The notes: a model not told the origin generated them from the sequence alone. Positions 8,497 to 21,094 are shown, counted from the first letter of the stretch. The stretch is DNA of 64,000 nt from Billgrantia ethanolica (GCF_021404305.1 NZ_JABFTX010000004.1:558001-622000); one strand, 5' to 3'. Program-made: numbers and translations.

Positions 8497-10560
8497 ATGC
8501 ATTTCAGATCGATCCGCCAGTTCGTGGTCATGCTGGCCGGGCCCTGCCTGTTGGCAGTGGTCGTGGCCCTGGTCGTCTATGCCCTGTTCTCCTCGGCACG
8601 TACCCAGCAGACCGTCGAAACCCACACCCGCGAACTGCTCGAAGGGGCCGTCGACGAGCGTCTGGAGGTATTGGCGGACGCCGAGGCCGGCAGGATCCAG
8701 CGCGAGCTCGAGCATGCCCTGACCCTGGCCACCCAGCTGGCCGATACCAACGCGCTGATGGGGCAGAGGGACGGCAGCGGCCGTACCGCCCTTGGCCTGA
8801 GCCGGCGCGAACTCTCCAACCTGGTACGCGAGACGGTGGTGCAGAACCCCTCGCTGCTGGATGCCTTCATCGGCTGGGAGCCCGATGCCTTCGGCCGCGA
8901 TGCGCTGTATGCCGAGCTTGGCGAAAGCGACGGCTACGATGGCAGCGGCCGCTTCATGCCCTGGTGGTATCGCACCGGGGAGGGTGGCGTTGAGGTGCTG
9001 CCGCTGGGCGAGACCATGGAGAGCACGGCGCTGCTCGGCAACGGCGTGCGTGAGGGCGAATACTACCTCTGTCCGCGGGAGAGCCTCGCCCCCTGCATCA
9101 TCGACCCGGCGCCCTACGACTTCGGCGGCGAGACGCTGCTGGTCACTTCGTTCAACGTGCCGATCGTCGTCGGCGGGGCGTTTCGCGGCGTAGCCGGCGT
9201 CGACCTGTCGCTGGACTTCATCCAGGAGCTGCTGATGCAGGCCAATGGCCAACTGTACGGCGGTGCGGGCGAAATGGCGCTGGTGGCGGGGCGCGGGGGG
9301 CTGGTGGCCTATACCGCCAATGCCGAGCGGCTGGGCGATGCGGCAAGCGAGGCCTTCGATGCTCAGGTGCTGTCGGCCCTCGACCGGGCTCGGGCCGAGG
9401 GCACCAGCGTGAGTCTGGCGCGGGATGGCATGCTGGAGCGCTATCAGCCCTTCACCATCGGTGCCAGCGAGCAGCCCTGGACGCTGATGATCCGGCTGCC
9501 CGAAGCGGCGGTGATGGCAGAACTCACGGCGCTGCAGGCGATGATGAACGAGCAGCGCCGGGCCGACACCCTGGGCATGGCGCTGGTCGGCCTGCTGCTG
9601 GCGGCATTGGGGCTCGCCGCCCTGTGGTGGGTCGGCACCCGCGTGTCGCGGCCGCTGCGCCTGCTGGCCGAACGCATGCGTGACATCGCCTCCGGCGACG
9701 GCGATCTGACCCAGCGCCTGCCGGTACGAGGGCGCGACGAGAGCGCCGAGCTCGCCATTCAGTTCAATGCTTTCGTCGACAAGATCCACGACGTGCTGCT
9801 CGATGTGCGCGCCAGCAGCGAATCGGTACGTATAGCGGCCAGCGAGATTGCCAGTGGCGGCGAGGATCTGTCGCGGCGCACCGAGCAGGCCGCCGCCAGT
9901 CTGCAGCAGACTTCTGCCTCCATGGAGCAGATCTCGGCCACGGTGGAACACACCTCGGCCTCCTCGCGGGAAGCCAACGGGCTGTCGAAGTCGGCCGCAG
10001 AGGTCGCCCAGCGCTCCGGCGACACGGTAGGCCAGGTGGTGGACACCATGCAGGAGATCAGCCGCTCGTCGGAGAAGATCGGCGAGATCGTCAAGGTGAT
10101 CGACGGCATCGCCTTCCAGACCAACCTGCTGGCGCTCAATGCCTCGGTCGAGGCAGCCCGGGCCGGCGAGCACGGCCGCGGCTTCGCCGTGGTGGCGGGA
10201 GAAGTGCGCCAGTTGGCCACCCGCAGCGCCGAGGCCTCGCGCGACATCCGTGGGTTGATCGAGGCCTCCAGCCAGCGCGTCATCAACGGCACCGAGCTGG
10301 TGGGACGCGCCGGCGAGAGCATGGGCGAGCTGATGGCCAGCGTGAACCGTGTGGCCAACATGCTCGGCGAGATCAGCATGGCCGCCGGTGAGCAGAGCGA
10401 CGGCATCGGCCAGGTCAGCGTGGCCGTGGCCGACCTCGACCGTACGATCCAGCAGAATGCCGCGCTGGTGGAGGAGTCGACCACCGCCGCCGAGCAGCTC
10501 AGCGAGCAGGCCGATCGTCTGGCCCAGGTCGTCGGCGGCTTCCGCCTGCGCGATCGCTGA
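8497..10560 (+). CDS. Methyl-accepting chemotaxis protein
   Basis: 687-residue chemoreceptor. Order: short basic N-terminus, first membrane helix at about 9-31, a periplasmic sensor of about 320 residues (double-Cache-like, with [15 protein letters not shown]), second helix at about 353-378, a HAMP segment ([16 protein letters not shown]), then the coiled-coil signalling domain with the hairpin tip [20 protein letters not shown] and [20 protein letters not shown]. There is no C-terminal CheR-binding pentapeptide. The start at 8497 is chosen because it puts the first helix at the N-terminus; TTG 8455 and ATG 8470 are alternatives. A perfect AAGGAG at 8435-8440 serves an ATG at 8442 in another frame, which makes the true start uncertain. 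The ligand is unknown. Confidence 0.88.
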   Translation: MHFRSIRQFVVMLAGPCLLAVVVALVVYALFSSARTQQTVETHTRELLEGAVDERLEVLADAEAGRIQRELEHALTLATQLADTNALMGQRDGSGRTALGLSRRELSNLVRETVVQNPSLLDAFIGWEPDAFGRDALYAELGESDGYDGSGRFMPWWYRTGEGGVEVLPLGETMESTALLGNGVREGEYYLCPRESLAPCIIDPAPYDFGGETLLVTSFNVPIVVGGAFRGVAGVDLSLDFIQELLMQANGQLYGGAGEMALVAGRGGLVAYTANAERLGDAASEAFDAQVLSALDRARAEGTSVSLARDGMLERYQPFTIGASEQPWTLMIRLPEAAVMAELTALQAMMNEQRRADTLGMALVGLLLAALGLAALWWVGTRVSRPLRLLAERMRDIASGDGDLTQRLPVRGRDESAELAIQFNAFVDKIHDVLLDVRASSESVRIAASEIASGGEDLSRRTEQAAASLQQTSASMEQISATVEHTSASSREANGLSKSAAEVAQRSGDTVGQVVDTMQEISRSSEKIGEIVKVIDGIAFQTNLLALNASVEAARAGEHGRGFAVVAGEVRQLATRSAEASRDIRGLIEASSQRVINGTELVGRAGESMGELMASVNRVANMLGEISMAAGEQSDGIGQVSVAVADLDRTIQQNAALVEESTTAAEQLSEQADRLAQVVGGFRLRDR

Positions 10561-10601
10561 CGCGCAGAGGCTGAGGCACAGAGGCTGGGGCAACAGGCGG
10601 G

Positions 10602-11528
10602 TCAGGAGACCGGCGGCAGATCGATCTCGTCGCTGCGTCTGGCCCCCTCGGTCATCTGGCGGCACAGGCGCAGGAACTCGCGCATGCCGGTGGCCAGGTA
10701 CTTGTGGCGATGCCAGATGAAGGCGAACTGACGGCTCAGGTCGAGTTCGGGCGTGGGAATCGGCACCAGGCTGCCGCGGCGAAAGGCGTCACGCAGCGCC
10801 AGCTTCGATACGCAGCCGATGCCGAGCCCCGACTCCACCGCGCGCTTGATGCCCTCGGTATGCTCCAGCTCCAGTAGTGTGTTGAAGCGCCCGCGGCGGT
10901 GCCTCGCCGCCTGCTCCAGCGTCATGCGCGTGCCCGAGCCCTGCTCACGCATGATCCAGGCCTCGCGCAGCAGGCGCTCCAGCTCCACCGGCCCCTGGCC
11001 GGCCAGCGGGTGGCGAGGCGAGCAGAATACCGATAGCTCGTCCTCCACCCAGGGTTGGGTGATCACGTTCTCTTCCTCGCAGTGACCCTCGATGAGCCCC
11101 AGGTCGAGCTCGTGCTGGCGCACGCGGTCGATGATCTCTCGCGTGTTGCGCACCGCCAGGCGTACCCGGCTGCCCGGGTGGCGCTGCATGAAGTCGCTGA
11201 TCAGCAGCGTCGCCAGGTAGTTGCCGATGGTCAGGGTGGCGCCCACGTCGAGCGAGCCGATGCCCTGCTGGCCGTGCAGGATCTCCTCGATCTCCTCGGC
11301 GCGGTCGAGCAGCGCCACCGCCTTGGGCAGCAGCTGAAATCCCAGGGCGTTGAGCCGCAGCCGCTTGCCGATGCGGTCGAGCAGCTGGCAGTCGAACTGG
11401 CGCTCGAGCTCGGCCAGGGCGGTACTGGTGGCCGACTGCGACAGCGAGAGCGCCCGCGCGGCGCGAGAGACGCTCTCATGCTGGGCGACGGCGACGAAGA
11501 CCTCGAGTTGGCGCAGGGTGAAGTGCAT
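10602..11528 (-). CDS. finR: LysR-family regulator, FinR-like
   Basis: 308 residues. The N-terminal winged helix-turn-helix (LRQLEVFVAVAQHESVSRAA, then ALSLSQSATSTALAELE) is followed by a LysR substrate domain. It is transcribed divergently from the ferredoxin-NADP reductase gene with a 146-bp gap, exactly as finR and fprA are arranged in Pseudomonas, where FinR activates fpr under superoxide or oxidative stress. That regulatory link is inferred from the arrangement. It is convergent with the MCP gene, 41 bp apart. Confidence 0.8.
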   Translation of the reverse strand: MHFTLRQLEVFVAVAQHESVSRAARALSLSQSATSTALAELERQFDCQLLDRIGKRLRLNALGFQLLPKAVALLDRAEEIEEILHGQQGIGSLDVGATLTIGNYLATLLISDFMQRHPGSRVRLAVRNTREIIDRVRQHELDLGLIEGHCEEENVITQPWVEDELSVFCSPRHPLAGQGPVELERLLREAWIMREQGSGTRMTLEQAARHRRGRFNTLLELEHTEGIKRAVESGLGIGCVSKLALRDAFRRGSLVPIPTPELDLSRQFAFIWHRHKYLATGMREFLRLCRQMTEGARRSDEIDLPPVS

Positions 11529-11588
11529 GAAACGGCTCGATGTTGATCTATATCAGAAATCTGGATAAAGGATATCCATACAATCCAA

Positions 11589-11617
11589 TTAACAGATAAA
11601 CCTTGCGCTCTTATAAT
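11589..11617 (+). promoter_or_regulatory. Sigma-70 promoter of fpr with nearby palindromes
   Basis: The -35 box TTAACA (11589-11594), a 17-bp spacer and a perfect -10 box TATAAT (11612-11617) lie 58 bp before the fpr ATG. Two short inverted repeats just upstream, CAGA-AA-TCTG (11555-11564) and GGATATCC (11571-11578), sit at the position where a LysR activator such as FinR would bind. The promoter is directly visible; the operator assignment is inference. Confidence 0.7.
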
Positions 11618-11674
11618 GCAAGCAAATCATCTAGCCCAATGCTTTATTCGATATAGGAATATCTAGGAGCCGGC

Positions 11675-12451
11675 ATGAGCAAGTTTGCGTTGGAAGAGGT
11701 TCTCAGTGTCCACCACTGGAACGACACCCTGTTCAGCTTCCGCACCACCCGCGAGCGCAGCCTGCGCTTCAAGAACGGTCAGTTCGTGATGATCGGTCTC
11801 GAAGTGAACGGCAAACCGCTGATGCGTGCCTACTCCATCGCCAGCCCCAACTACGAGGACCACCTCGAGTTCTTCAGCATCAAGGTGCCCGATGGTCCGC
11901 TGACCTCACGTCTGCAGCACCTCAAGGTGGGCGACCAGATCATGGTCAGCCGCAAGCCCACCGGCACCCTGGTCACCGACGACCTGCTGCCGGGGCGCAA
12001 CCTCTACTTCCTCTCCACCGGTACCGGCCTGGCCCCGTTCATGAGCCTGATCCAGGACCCGGAGGTGTACGAGCGCTACGAGAAGGTGATCCTGGTGCAC
12101 GGCGTGCGCAGCGTCAGCGAGCTGGCCTATGCCGACTTCATCACCAAGGAGCTGCCGGCCCACGAATACCTGGGCGACGAGATCCGCGAGAAACTGGTCT
12201 ACTACCCCACCGTGACCCGCGAGGAGTTCCATACCATGGGCCGCCTCACCGATCATATCCGCAATGGCAAGCTGTTCGAGGACACCGGCATTGCGCCGAT
12301 GGATCCCAAGCAGGACCGCGCCATGATCTGCGGCAGCCCGGCGATGCTCGACGAGACCAGCGCTCTGCTCGACGACCTGGGCTTCAACATCTCGCCGCGC
12401 ATGGGCGAGCCCGGCGATTACGTGATCGAGCGCGCCTTCGTCGAGAAATAA
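11675..12451 (+). CDS. fpr: Ferredoxin/flavodoxin--NADP+ reductase
   Basis: 258-residue FAD enzyme that moves electrons between NADPH and ferredoxin or flavodoxin, used for iron-sulphur repair and the oxidative stress response. The FAD-binding RAYS motif (LMRAYSIASPNYE), the NADP-site stretch LSTGTGLAPFMSLI and the CGSPAMLDET loop are present. The C-terminus ends in AFVEK, as in the bacterial subclass typified by Azotobacter/Pseudomonas FPR. AGGAG lies 5-6 nt before the ATG. A strong promoter precedes the gene and a strong terminator follows, so it is probably monocistronic. Confidence 0.93.
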   Translation: MSKFALEEVLSVHHWNDTLFSFRTTRERSLRFKNGQFVMIGLEVNGKPLMRAYSIASPNYEDHLEFFSIKVPDGPLTSRLQHLKVGDQIMVSRKPTGTLVTDDLLPGRNLYFLSTGTGLAPFMSLIQDPEVYERYEKVILVHGVRSVSELAYADFITKELPAHEYLGDEIREKLVYYPTVTREEFHTMGRLTDHIRNGKLFEDTGIAPMDPKQDRAMICGSPAMLDETSALLDDLGFNISPRMGEPGDYVIERAFVEK

Positions 12452-12482
12452 AAAGGGGCGTTTCGGTGCTTGCCGAGCTTCA

Positions 12483-12514
12483 AAAAACCCACGGCCTTGC
12501 GGTCGTGGGTTTTT
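12483..12514. terminator. Bidirectional terminator between fpr and glnK
   Basis: CCCACGGCC-ttgc-GGTCGTGGG, flanked by AAAAAA on the left and TTTTTG on the right. It works in both directions: after fpr on the plus strand and after the second glnK on the minus strand. Confidence 0.9.
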
Positions 12515-12526
12515 GTTTGGCTGGGC

Positions 12527-12931
<405 letters not shown>

Positions 12932-12959
12932 TCAAGCATACACCGCCCTCGGCAGGAAG

Positions 12960-12983
12960 AAAAAAGGCTCCCCGCAGGGAGCC
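12960..12983 (-). terminator. Intrinsic terminator after amtB
   Basis: Read on the minus strand: GGCTCCC-tgcg-GGGAGCC followed by six T. It lies 19 bp after the amtB stop and uncouples amtB from the downstream glnK copy. Confidence 0.85.
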
Positions 12984-13001
12984 CGGAAGGGGGAAGTATT
13001 T

Positions 13002-14327
13002 TTATTCTGGGCGGGGCTGGCCGACCGGTGCGCCGGCTGCATAGCCGCCGGACTGCGGACGTCCACCGCTACCGCCATAGACACGGGCGACACTGAACTC
13101 GGGGTAGGCTTCCATGCCGCACTCGGCCAGGTCGACCCCCTCGTACTCTTCCTCTTCGCTGACCCGTACGCCCATGATCGCCTTGATGATCAGCCATACG
13201 GCCAGGCTGGCGGCGAAGACCCAGGCGAAGATCGCCAGGCCGCCGATGATCTGGGCGCCGAAGGTGGCGTCACCGTTGGAGAGCGGCACCGCCAGCAGGC
13301 CCCAGATGCCGACCACACCGTGCACCGAGATAGCGCCGACCGGATCGTCGATCTTCAGCTTGTCGAGGGTGACGATGGCGGCCACCACGATGAAACCACC
13401 CACGGCACCGATCAGGGTCGCGCCCAGCGCAGTGGGCTCCAGCGGCTCGGCGGTGATCGCCACCAGGCCGGCCAGGGCGCCGTTCAGGGCCATGGTCAGA
13501 TCGGCCTTGCGAAACCATAGCTTGGCCAGGATCAGCGCGGCGATGACGCCACCGGCCGCTGCGGCGTTGGTGTTGACCAGTACCTGGGCCACGTTGTTGG
13601 CCGAGGCCACGTCGGAGAGCTTGAGCTCCGAGCCGCCGTTGAAGCCGAACCAGCCCATCCACAGAATGAAGGTCCCCAGGGTGGCCAGCGGCATGTTGGC
13701 GCCCGGGATGGCATGAATGCTGCCGTCCTTGCCGTACTTGCCTTTGCGCGGGCCGAGGATCAGCACGCCGGCCAGAGCCGCGGCCGCCCCGGCCATGTGC
13801 ACGATGCCGGAGCCGGCGAAGTCGGAGAAGCCCAGCTCGTCGAGCCAGCCCTCGCCCCAGGTCCAGTAGCCGGACACCGGGTAGATGAAGCCGGTCATGA
13901 CCACGGCGAAGGCGAGGAAGGCCCACAGCTTCATGCGCTCGGCAACGGCGCCGGAGACGATCGACATGGCGGTAGCGACGAACACCACCTGGAAGAAGAA
14001 GTCGGCGCGCATGGAGTAGTAGGGGGCGTCTTCACCGCCGGCGGTGACCGCATCGACGCTGTTCTCGCCGCCGATCAGCACGCCCAGGTTGGGCAGGATG
14101 CCGCCGGCATCGCTGGAGTACATGATCGAGTAGCCCACCAGCAGATACATGGTGCAGGCGATGGCGAACAGGGCGATGTTCTTGGTCAGGATCTCGGCTG
14201 TGTTCTTGGCGCGCACCATGCCGGCTTCCAGCATCGAGAAGCCGGCGGCCATCCACATCACCAGCACGCCGCAGATCAGGAAATAGAAGGTGTCGAGCGC
14301 ATAGCTCAACTCGGCAAGTTCACTCAT
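13002..14327 (-). CDS. amtB: Ammonium transporter AmtB
   Basis: 441 residues, about 11 membrane helices. The two pore histidines lie in IVHMAGAAAALAG and ISVHGVVGIWGLL, and the family motif GAVAERMKLWAFLAF is present. No cleaved signal peptide is evident. The cytoplasmic C-terminus (DLAECGMEAYPEF) is the conserved GlnK-docking segment, followed by a Gly/Pro-rich tail. It conducts ammonium and is blocked by non-uridylylated GlnK. It lies 30 bp downstream of the first glnK and is co-transcribed with it. Confidence 0.95.
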   Translation of the reverse strand: MSELAELSYALDTFYFLICGVLVMWMAAGFSMLEAGMVRAKNTAEILTKNIALFAIACTMYLLVGYSIMYSSDAGGILPNLGVLIGGENSVDAVTAGGEDAPYYSMRADFFFQVVFVATAMSIVSGAVAERMKLWAFLAFAVVMTGFIYPVSGYWTWGEGWLDELGFSDFAGSGIVHMAGAAAALAGVLILGPRKGKYGKDGSIHAIPGANMPLATLGTFILWMGWFGFNGGSELKLSDVASANNVAQVLVNTNAAAAGGVIAALILAKLWFRKADLTMALNGALAGLVAITAEPLEPTALGATLIGAVGGFIVVAAIVTLDKLKIDDPVGAISVHGVVGIWGLLAVPLSNGDATFGAQIIGGLAIFAWVFAASLAVWLIIKAIMGVRVSEEEEYEGVDLAECGMEAYPEFSVARVYGGSGGRPQSGGYAAGAPVGQPRPE

Positions 14328-14357
14328 GGGTGTTCTCCGTTGTTCTCGTTATGACGA

Positions 14358-15353
<996 letters not shown>

Positions 15354-15383
15354 TCACGCAAATGAACTGCGAGGGACCGCAAG

Positions 15384-16887
<1,504 letters not shown>

Positions 16888-16889
<2 letters not shown>

Positions 16890-17032
16890 GAGGCTGCTTA
16901 CACGCTACTGCGCTAGGCCATGCTGTGTTGAAATCAATCTCAAATTGCTCATTTACAAACCAGTAAACTCCGCTTTTTCGATTGATTTCGCCTTGCCTGG
17001 CCGTCGCTCGTAACGCGTGTAAACACCCTCTC
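16888..17032. repeat. Long imperfect palindrome (MITE-like repeat)
   Basis: The ends GAGAGGCTGCTTACACGC and, inverted, GAGAGGGTGTTTACACGC match at 16 of 18 positions. Inner arms also pair (GGCCA, GAAATCAATC and TTTAC...GTAAA around the centre), so almost all of the 145 bp can fold into one long hairpin. It sits between the convergent comM and lipoprotein genes and its left edge overlaps the comM stop codon. No coding capacity. I believe similar sequences recur in halomonad genomes, but that is from memory. Confidence 0.6.
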
Positions 17033-17060
17033 CTAATGAGCCAATGCTTGCTGATGAGCT

Positions 17061-17540
17061 TTACAGCGCCGTGGCGTCGAAGGCGCCTTCGACCTCGGTC
17101 TGCCACAGGGCGCCGTCGTTGTCGGGGCGATGTAGCGACAGCGTGAGGCGGTAGGGCAGCAGGTCGCGGTCGGTCAGGCGCAGGCGCGGTGCGGTGGCTT
17201 CCAGCCGGCTCTCCATGCGCCACTGGTGAGCGCCGCCCTCTCCGGCCATCGCCGGCCGCCAATCGATCACCTGAGGGCCGTCGCTCACGCCCAGCAGGGC
17301 ACGGGTGAGGCTTTCGAGGAAGCGGTCGCTGTCGATCTCGAGGCTATCGTCAACCTGGGGCGAGACCAGCAGCAGCACTTGGTCGGCGGGGGGCTGCAGG
17401 GCATCTACCTGGATCACCCGGTCGACGGCGCGGTCGCTCAGGTTCTGCAGGGCGCGGCGAATGGGATCGGGTTCGGGCGGCTGGGCGGCACAGCCCGCCA
17501 GCAAAATGAGAAGAGCGAGCAGCGCGATATGTCTCAGCAT
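17061..17540 (-). CDS. Putative lipoprotein of unknown function
   Basis: 159 residues with a lipoprotein signal peptide: hydrophobic LRHIALLALLILLAGC, lipobox LAGC with Cys16-17 as the lipidation site. The mature part is mixed alpha/beta with no named motif that I recognise. Its start overlaps the 3' end of the upstream hydrolase gene by 7 bp, so the two are probably translated together. An outer-membrane location is likely, as residue +2 after the Cys is Ala, not Asp. Confidence 0.7.
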   Translation of the reverse strand: MLRHIALLALLILLAGCAAQPPEPDPIRRALQNLSDRAVDRVIQVDALQPPADQVLLLVSPQVDDSLEIDSDRFLESLTRALLGVSDGPQVIDWRPAMAGEGGAHQWRMESRLEATAPRLRLTDRDLLPYRLTLSLHRPDNDGALWQTEVEGAFDATAL

Positions 17541-18517
17541 CGAATGTCAGGCTCCTGAGCGGCCGGTGCCAGGCGCTGCTCCAGCTCCTCGACGAAGGCG
17601 TCGAGTGACTTGAACAGAGCGTCGCGGATGGGCTCGGCTTCGTTGACTAGATGATGGCGCGCTTCAGGATGGCGCTCGATGCGGGCCTTGGGGAATTTTC
17701 GCTCCAGTACCGCCAGATTCCACTCCCAATCGACGGTGACGTCCTGCTCCCCTTGAAGGATCAGGGTGGGGAGGTCGCGTGGGGGCAGGGCGAGCAGCTC
17801 AGGCATCCAGCGGCGCATGGCGCTGACCCAGTTGAGCGACAGGTGCTCCGGCTGCAGCGGATCGTGCTCGCGCAGGAAGGCGGCAAACTCGGCGTCGGTG
17901 GAGTTGGCGCCGAAGCGGCGCGGCAGGGTCTCGACGAAGGGGCCCACCAAGGTGTGCAGCCACCCCGCCTGAGGCCAGCCGAAAGGGCGCACCAGGGGCG
18001 CGAGCAGTGCGAGGCCGGCCCAGCGATCCTCGTCGGCGTGGCTCAGGGCGTCGGTGGCAAGAATGGCGGCCCCGGTACTCTGGCCCACTCCGAGCCAGGG
18101 CCGGGGGGCCAGCCCGCTCCCTTCCAGCTGATCCTGCAGCGCATTTAGGCACTCGCCGTAATGCGCGAAGTCATCGATGCAGGCGCGCTTGCCGCTGGAC
18201 AGGCCATGCCCCGGCAGGTCCCACATCACCACCCGCCAGCGACGCTCCAGCAGCCGCTGCAGCAGGTGTCGGTAGAGGCCGAGATGATCGTAGTAGCCGT
18301 GTACCACGAAGGCCGTGCCGATGGGCTCCGCGGGGTTCCATACCTGGGTCCACAGCTGATAGCGCTCGGTGCCGGTATAGCCAACGTAGAGGCCGACATG
18401 GTCGGTGAGCAGCGGTGCCAGGCCGTAATGTGCCAAATAGCCCGCCAGCGAAGGCTCGCCTTCGGCACGAAAGGGCGCCACCGGTCCCAGCGCCTGCAGG
18501 GGCGTAAAGTCGGTCAT
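17534..18517 (-). CDS. Alpha/beta hydrolase (monoacylglycerol-lipase-like)
   Basis: 327 residues, serine-hydrolase fold. The oxyanion region is FVVHGYYDHLGLYRHLL and the nucleophile elbow is GVGQSTGA (G-x-S-x-G). The acid is probably the Asp in LQGEQDVTVDWEW and the His lies in RHPEARHHLVNEAEP. It resembles the Hydrolase_4 / lysophospholipase-PldB group that cleaves mono-acyl lipids. No signal peptide. Operon partner of the following lipoprotein. Confidence 0.82.
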   Translation of the reverse strand: MTDFTPLQALGPVAPFRAEGEPSLAGYLAHYGLAPLLTDHVGLYVGYTGTERYQLWTQVWNPAEPIGTAFVVHGYYDHLGLYRHLLQRLLERRWRVVMWDLPGHGLSSGKRACIDDFAHYGECLNALQDQLEGSGLAPRPWLGVGQSTGAAILATDALSHADEDRWAGLALLAPLVRPFGWPQAGWLHTLVGPFVETLPRRFGANSTDAEFAAFLREHDPLQPEHLSLNWVSAMRRWMPELLALPPRDLPTLILQGEQDVTVDWEWNLAVLERKFPKARIERHPEARHHLVNEAEPIRDALFKSLDAFVEELEQRLAPAAQEPDIRC

Positions 18518-18618
18518 GACGTGCTCCAGCGGATCAAGACACTTTCCCTTCGATTCCTTTCATCTGTCGCGACACCGAGCGTGCAGTGAGTATAACTTCC
18601 GGCCATGCTGTCGAGTGA

Positions 18619-18661
18619 GGGAAACCACTGCACTCGCTCATCGACTTGTGCAGCGCTTCCC
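18619..18661. repeat. Fragment of the IS5-like MITE
   Basis: The right end, inverted, reads GGAAGCGCTGCACAAGTCGA and matches the right end of the 8225-8382 element at 17 of 20 positions. The left side, GGGAAACCACTGCACTCGC, starts like a terminal repeat but is only 43 bp away, so this is an internally deleted copy or a solo end pair. Confidence 0.5.
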
Positions 18662-18690
18662 GAAAGATCGCTGCGGTAGCCGATATTTGT

Positions 18691-18704
18691 TGACCATTTG
18701 GTCA
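18691..18704. promoter_or_regulatory. Inverted repeat, candidate operator of glcB
   Basis: TGACCA-TT-TGGTCA, a perfect 6-bp inverted repeat about 165 bp before glcB. TGGTC/GACCA half-sites are typical of FadR/GlcC-type GntR regulators, and GlcC controls glcB in enterics. The overlapping TTGACC could serve as a -35 box. The regulator is not encoded in this window. Confidence 0.4.
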
Positions 18705-18867
18705 GAAAAACGACTCTTAACCCTATGTCTAGTAGGGTAGCCCTTCCTTCGGGTTTACATATGGAACAGTTTTCCACAAAATTGGCGCCTCGCAGTGGTA
18801 TCACCCCCACGAATTGCGGCGAGCCGAGAGCAGGATAGTCGGCCGCCACGCAGGAGGAGACTCTTCC

Positions 18868-21054
18868 ATGTCCGAACGCGTTACTCGCCATCGTCTCCAG
18901 GTGGCCGCTGAGCTGGACCGTTTCATCAACGACCAGGCCCTGCCGGGCACCGGCATCGATGCCGAGAGCTTCTGGGCCGGGGTCGACGCCATCTTTCATG
19001 ATCTGACACCGAAAAATCGTGAATTGCTCGCCGAGCGCGAGCGACTGCAGGCGCAGCTGGATACCTGGCATCGTGAGAATCCGGGTCCGGTACGCGACAT
19101 GAGCGTCTATCGCGCCTTTCTCGAGGAGATCGGCTACCTGGTGGACGCCCCGGCACAGGTGACGGTGTCCACGGCCAACGTCGACCGTGAAGTGGCCATT
19201 CAGGCCGGCCCGCAGCTGGTGGTGCCGGTGAGCAATGCGCGCTATGCGCTGAACGCCGCCAATGCGCGCTGGGGCAGCCTCTACGATGCGCTCTACGGCA
19301 CCGACGCCATCTCCGAAGAGGGCGGCGCCGAGAAGGGCTCGGGCTATAACCCCAAGCGCGGCGAGAAGGTCATTGCCTACGCCCGCGGCGTGCTCGACCT
19401 GGCCGCACCGCTGGCCACCGGTTCCCACCGCGATGCCGTCAAGTACGTGCTGCGTGACGGCCACCTGGTCGTGAGTCTCGAAGGCGGCCGTGAGACCGGC
19501 CTCAAGGAGCCGGGCAAGCTGGTCGGCTACAGCGGCGATGCGGCAAGCCCGCAGTCGATTCTGCTCTCCAACCATGGCCTGCATCTGGAAATCCAGATCG
19601 ATCCCAGCCACCCCATCGGCAAGACCGACCCGGCCGGCGTCAAGGATCTGCTGGTCGAGGCCGCCCTGACCGCCATCATGGACTGCGAAGACTCCGTGGC
19701 CGCGGTCGACGCCGAGGACAAGGTCGGCGTCTATTCCAACTGGCTGGGCTTGATGAAGGGCGATCTCGAAGAGGCCATCGAGAAGGGCGGCAAGACGTTT
19801 ACCCGTCGCCTGCACGCCGATCGCAGCTACACCACTCCGGACGGCGGCAGCCTGACCCTGCCCGGCCGTTCGCTGATGTTCGTGCGCAACGTCGGTCACC
19901 TGATGACCACCCCGGCGGTGCTTGACGCCGACGGCAACGAACTGCCCGAGGGCATTCTCGACGGTATCGTGACCAGCCTGCTGGCCCTGCACGATCTCAA
20001 GAAAGGCGAGAGCGATCCGCGCAACTCCCGCAGCGGCTCGGTTTACATCGTCAAGCCGAAGATGCACGGACCGAAGGAAGTCGCCTTCTCCAATGAGCTG
20101 TTCGGCCGCGTCGAGGACCTGCTGGGCCTGGCCCGTGACACGCTCAAGATGGGTATCATGGACGAGGAGCGGCGCACCTCGGTCAACCTCAAGGCGTGTA
20201 TTGCCGAGGCCGCCTCACGCGTGGTGTTCATCAACACCGGCTTCCTTGACCGTACCGGCGACGAAATGCACACCGCCATGGAAGCGGGCCCGATGATCCG
20301 CAAGGGCGATATGAAGAATGCCGCCTGGATCGGCGCCTACGAGCGCAACAACGTGCTGGTCGGTCTGGCCTGCGGCCTGCGCGGACGGGCCCAGATCGGC
20401 AAGGGCATGTGGGCCATGCCGGACCTGATGGCGGCCATGCTGGAGCAGAAGATCGGCCACCCCAAGGCCGGTGCCAACACCGCCTGGGTGCCGTCGCCTA
20501 CCGCCGCCGCCCTGCATGCGCTGCACTATCATCAGGTCGACGTCAGCGAGATCCAGCGCGAGCTCGAGGCCCAGGGCGAGCCTGCCCTGCTGGAGGAGCT
20601 GCTCGACAAGCTGCTCACCGTGCCGGTGGCCGAGAAGGCCGAGTGGTCCGACGCTGAGCTGCAGCAGGAGCTCGACAACAACTGCCAGGGCATCCTCGGT
20701 TACGTGGTGCGCTGGGTCGAGCACGGCGTGGGCTGCTCCAAGGTGCCGGACATCCACGACGTGGGCCTGATGGAGGACCGTGCCACGCTGCGTATCTCCA
20801 GCCAGCATATCGCCAACTGGCTGCACCACGGCGTGGTCGACGCCGAGCGCGTGCAGAAGACCCTGGAGCGCATGGCCAAGGTGGTCGACGAGCAGAACGC
20901 CGGCGACCCGACCTATACCGCGATGAGCGCCGATTTCGCGGCCTCCACCGCGTTCAAGGCGGCCAGCGACCTGGTCTTCAAGGGCCGCGTGCAGCCCTCC
21001 GGCTACACCGAGCCGCTGCTGCATCACTGGCGGGCGGTGCACAAGGCGCGTTGA
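18868..21054 (+). CDS. glcB: Malate synthase G
   Basis: 728 residues, the normal length for the monomeric G isoform. It condenses glyoxylate with acetyl-CoA to malate in the glyoxylate bypass and glycolate use. The conserved region [15 protein letters not shown], the stretch [15 protein letters not shown] and the active-site loop [15 protein letters not shown] are present. The start is set by AGGAGG at 18852-18857, 10 nt before the ATG. It is monocistronic by its own upstream region and a following strong hairpin. The partner isocitrate lyase is not in the window. Confidence 0.95.
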   Translation: MSERVTRHRLQVAAELDRFINDQALPGTGIDAESFWAGVDAIFHDLTPKNRELLAERERLQAQLDTWHRENPGPVRDMSVYRAFLEEIGYLVDAPAQVTVSTANVDREVAIQAGPQLVVPVSNARYALNAANARWGSLYDALYGTDAISEEGGAEKGSGYNPKRGEKVIAYARGVLDLAAPLATGSHRDAVKYVLRDGHLVVSLEGGRETGLKEPGKLVGYSGDAASPQSILLSNHGLHLEIQIDPSHPIGKTDPAGVKDLLVEAALTAIMDCEDSVAAVDAEDKVGVYSNWLGLMKGDLEEAIEKGGKTFTRRLHADRSYTTPDGGSLTLPGRSLMFVRNVGHLMTTPAVLDADGNELPEGILDGIVTSLLALHDLKKGESDPRNSRSGSVYIVKPKMHGPKEVAFSNELFGRVEDLLGLARDTLKMGIMDEERRTSVNLKACIAEAASRVVFINTGFLDRTGDEMHTAMEAGPMIRKGDMKNAAWIGAYERNNVLVGLACGLRGRAQIGKGMWAMPDLMAAMLEQKIGHPKAGANTAWVPSPTAAALHALHYHQVDVSEIQRELEAQGEPALLEELLDKLLTVPVAEKAEWSDAELQQELDNNCQGILGYVVRWVEHGVGCSKVPDIHDVGLMEDRATLRISSQHIANWLHHGVVDAERVQKTLERMAKVVDEQNAGDPTYTAMSADFAASTAFKAASDLVFKGRVQPSGYTEPLLHHWRAVHKAR

Positions 21055-21094
21055 TGCCTTGACGCTGCTTCCTCAGGCCGACGTCTGATCCACT

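Larger units (their letters stand above)
18518..18867. other. 350-bp intergenic region before glcB
   Basis: It contains no credible gene. From left to right it holds the promoter side of the divergent hydrolase gene, a 43-bp fragment of the IS5-like MITE (18619-18661), a perfect inverted repeat that may be an operator (18691-18704), and the glcB ribosome site AGGAGG (18852-18857). Confidence 0.7.

Noticed and set aside
8442-8993. 183-codon frame with a perfect Shine-Dalgarno
   Set aside because: It overlaps the chemoreceptor gene in another frame, has no recognisable domain and an Arg/Pro/Gly-rich shadow composition.
8482-10665. 727-codon antisense frame opposite the chemoreceptor
   Set aside because: His/Gln/Gly-rich composition typical of the antisense of high-GC genes; the plus strand codes a clear MCP.
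18514-20067. 517-codon antisense frame opposite glcB
   Set aside because: Composition is that of a shadow frame and it runs through the glcB promoter region; no motif.
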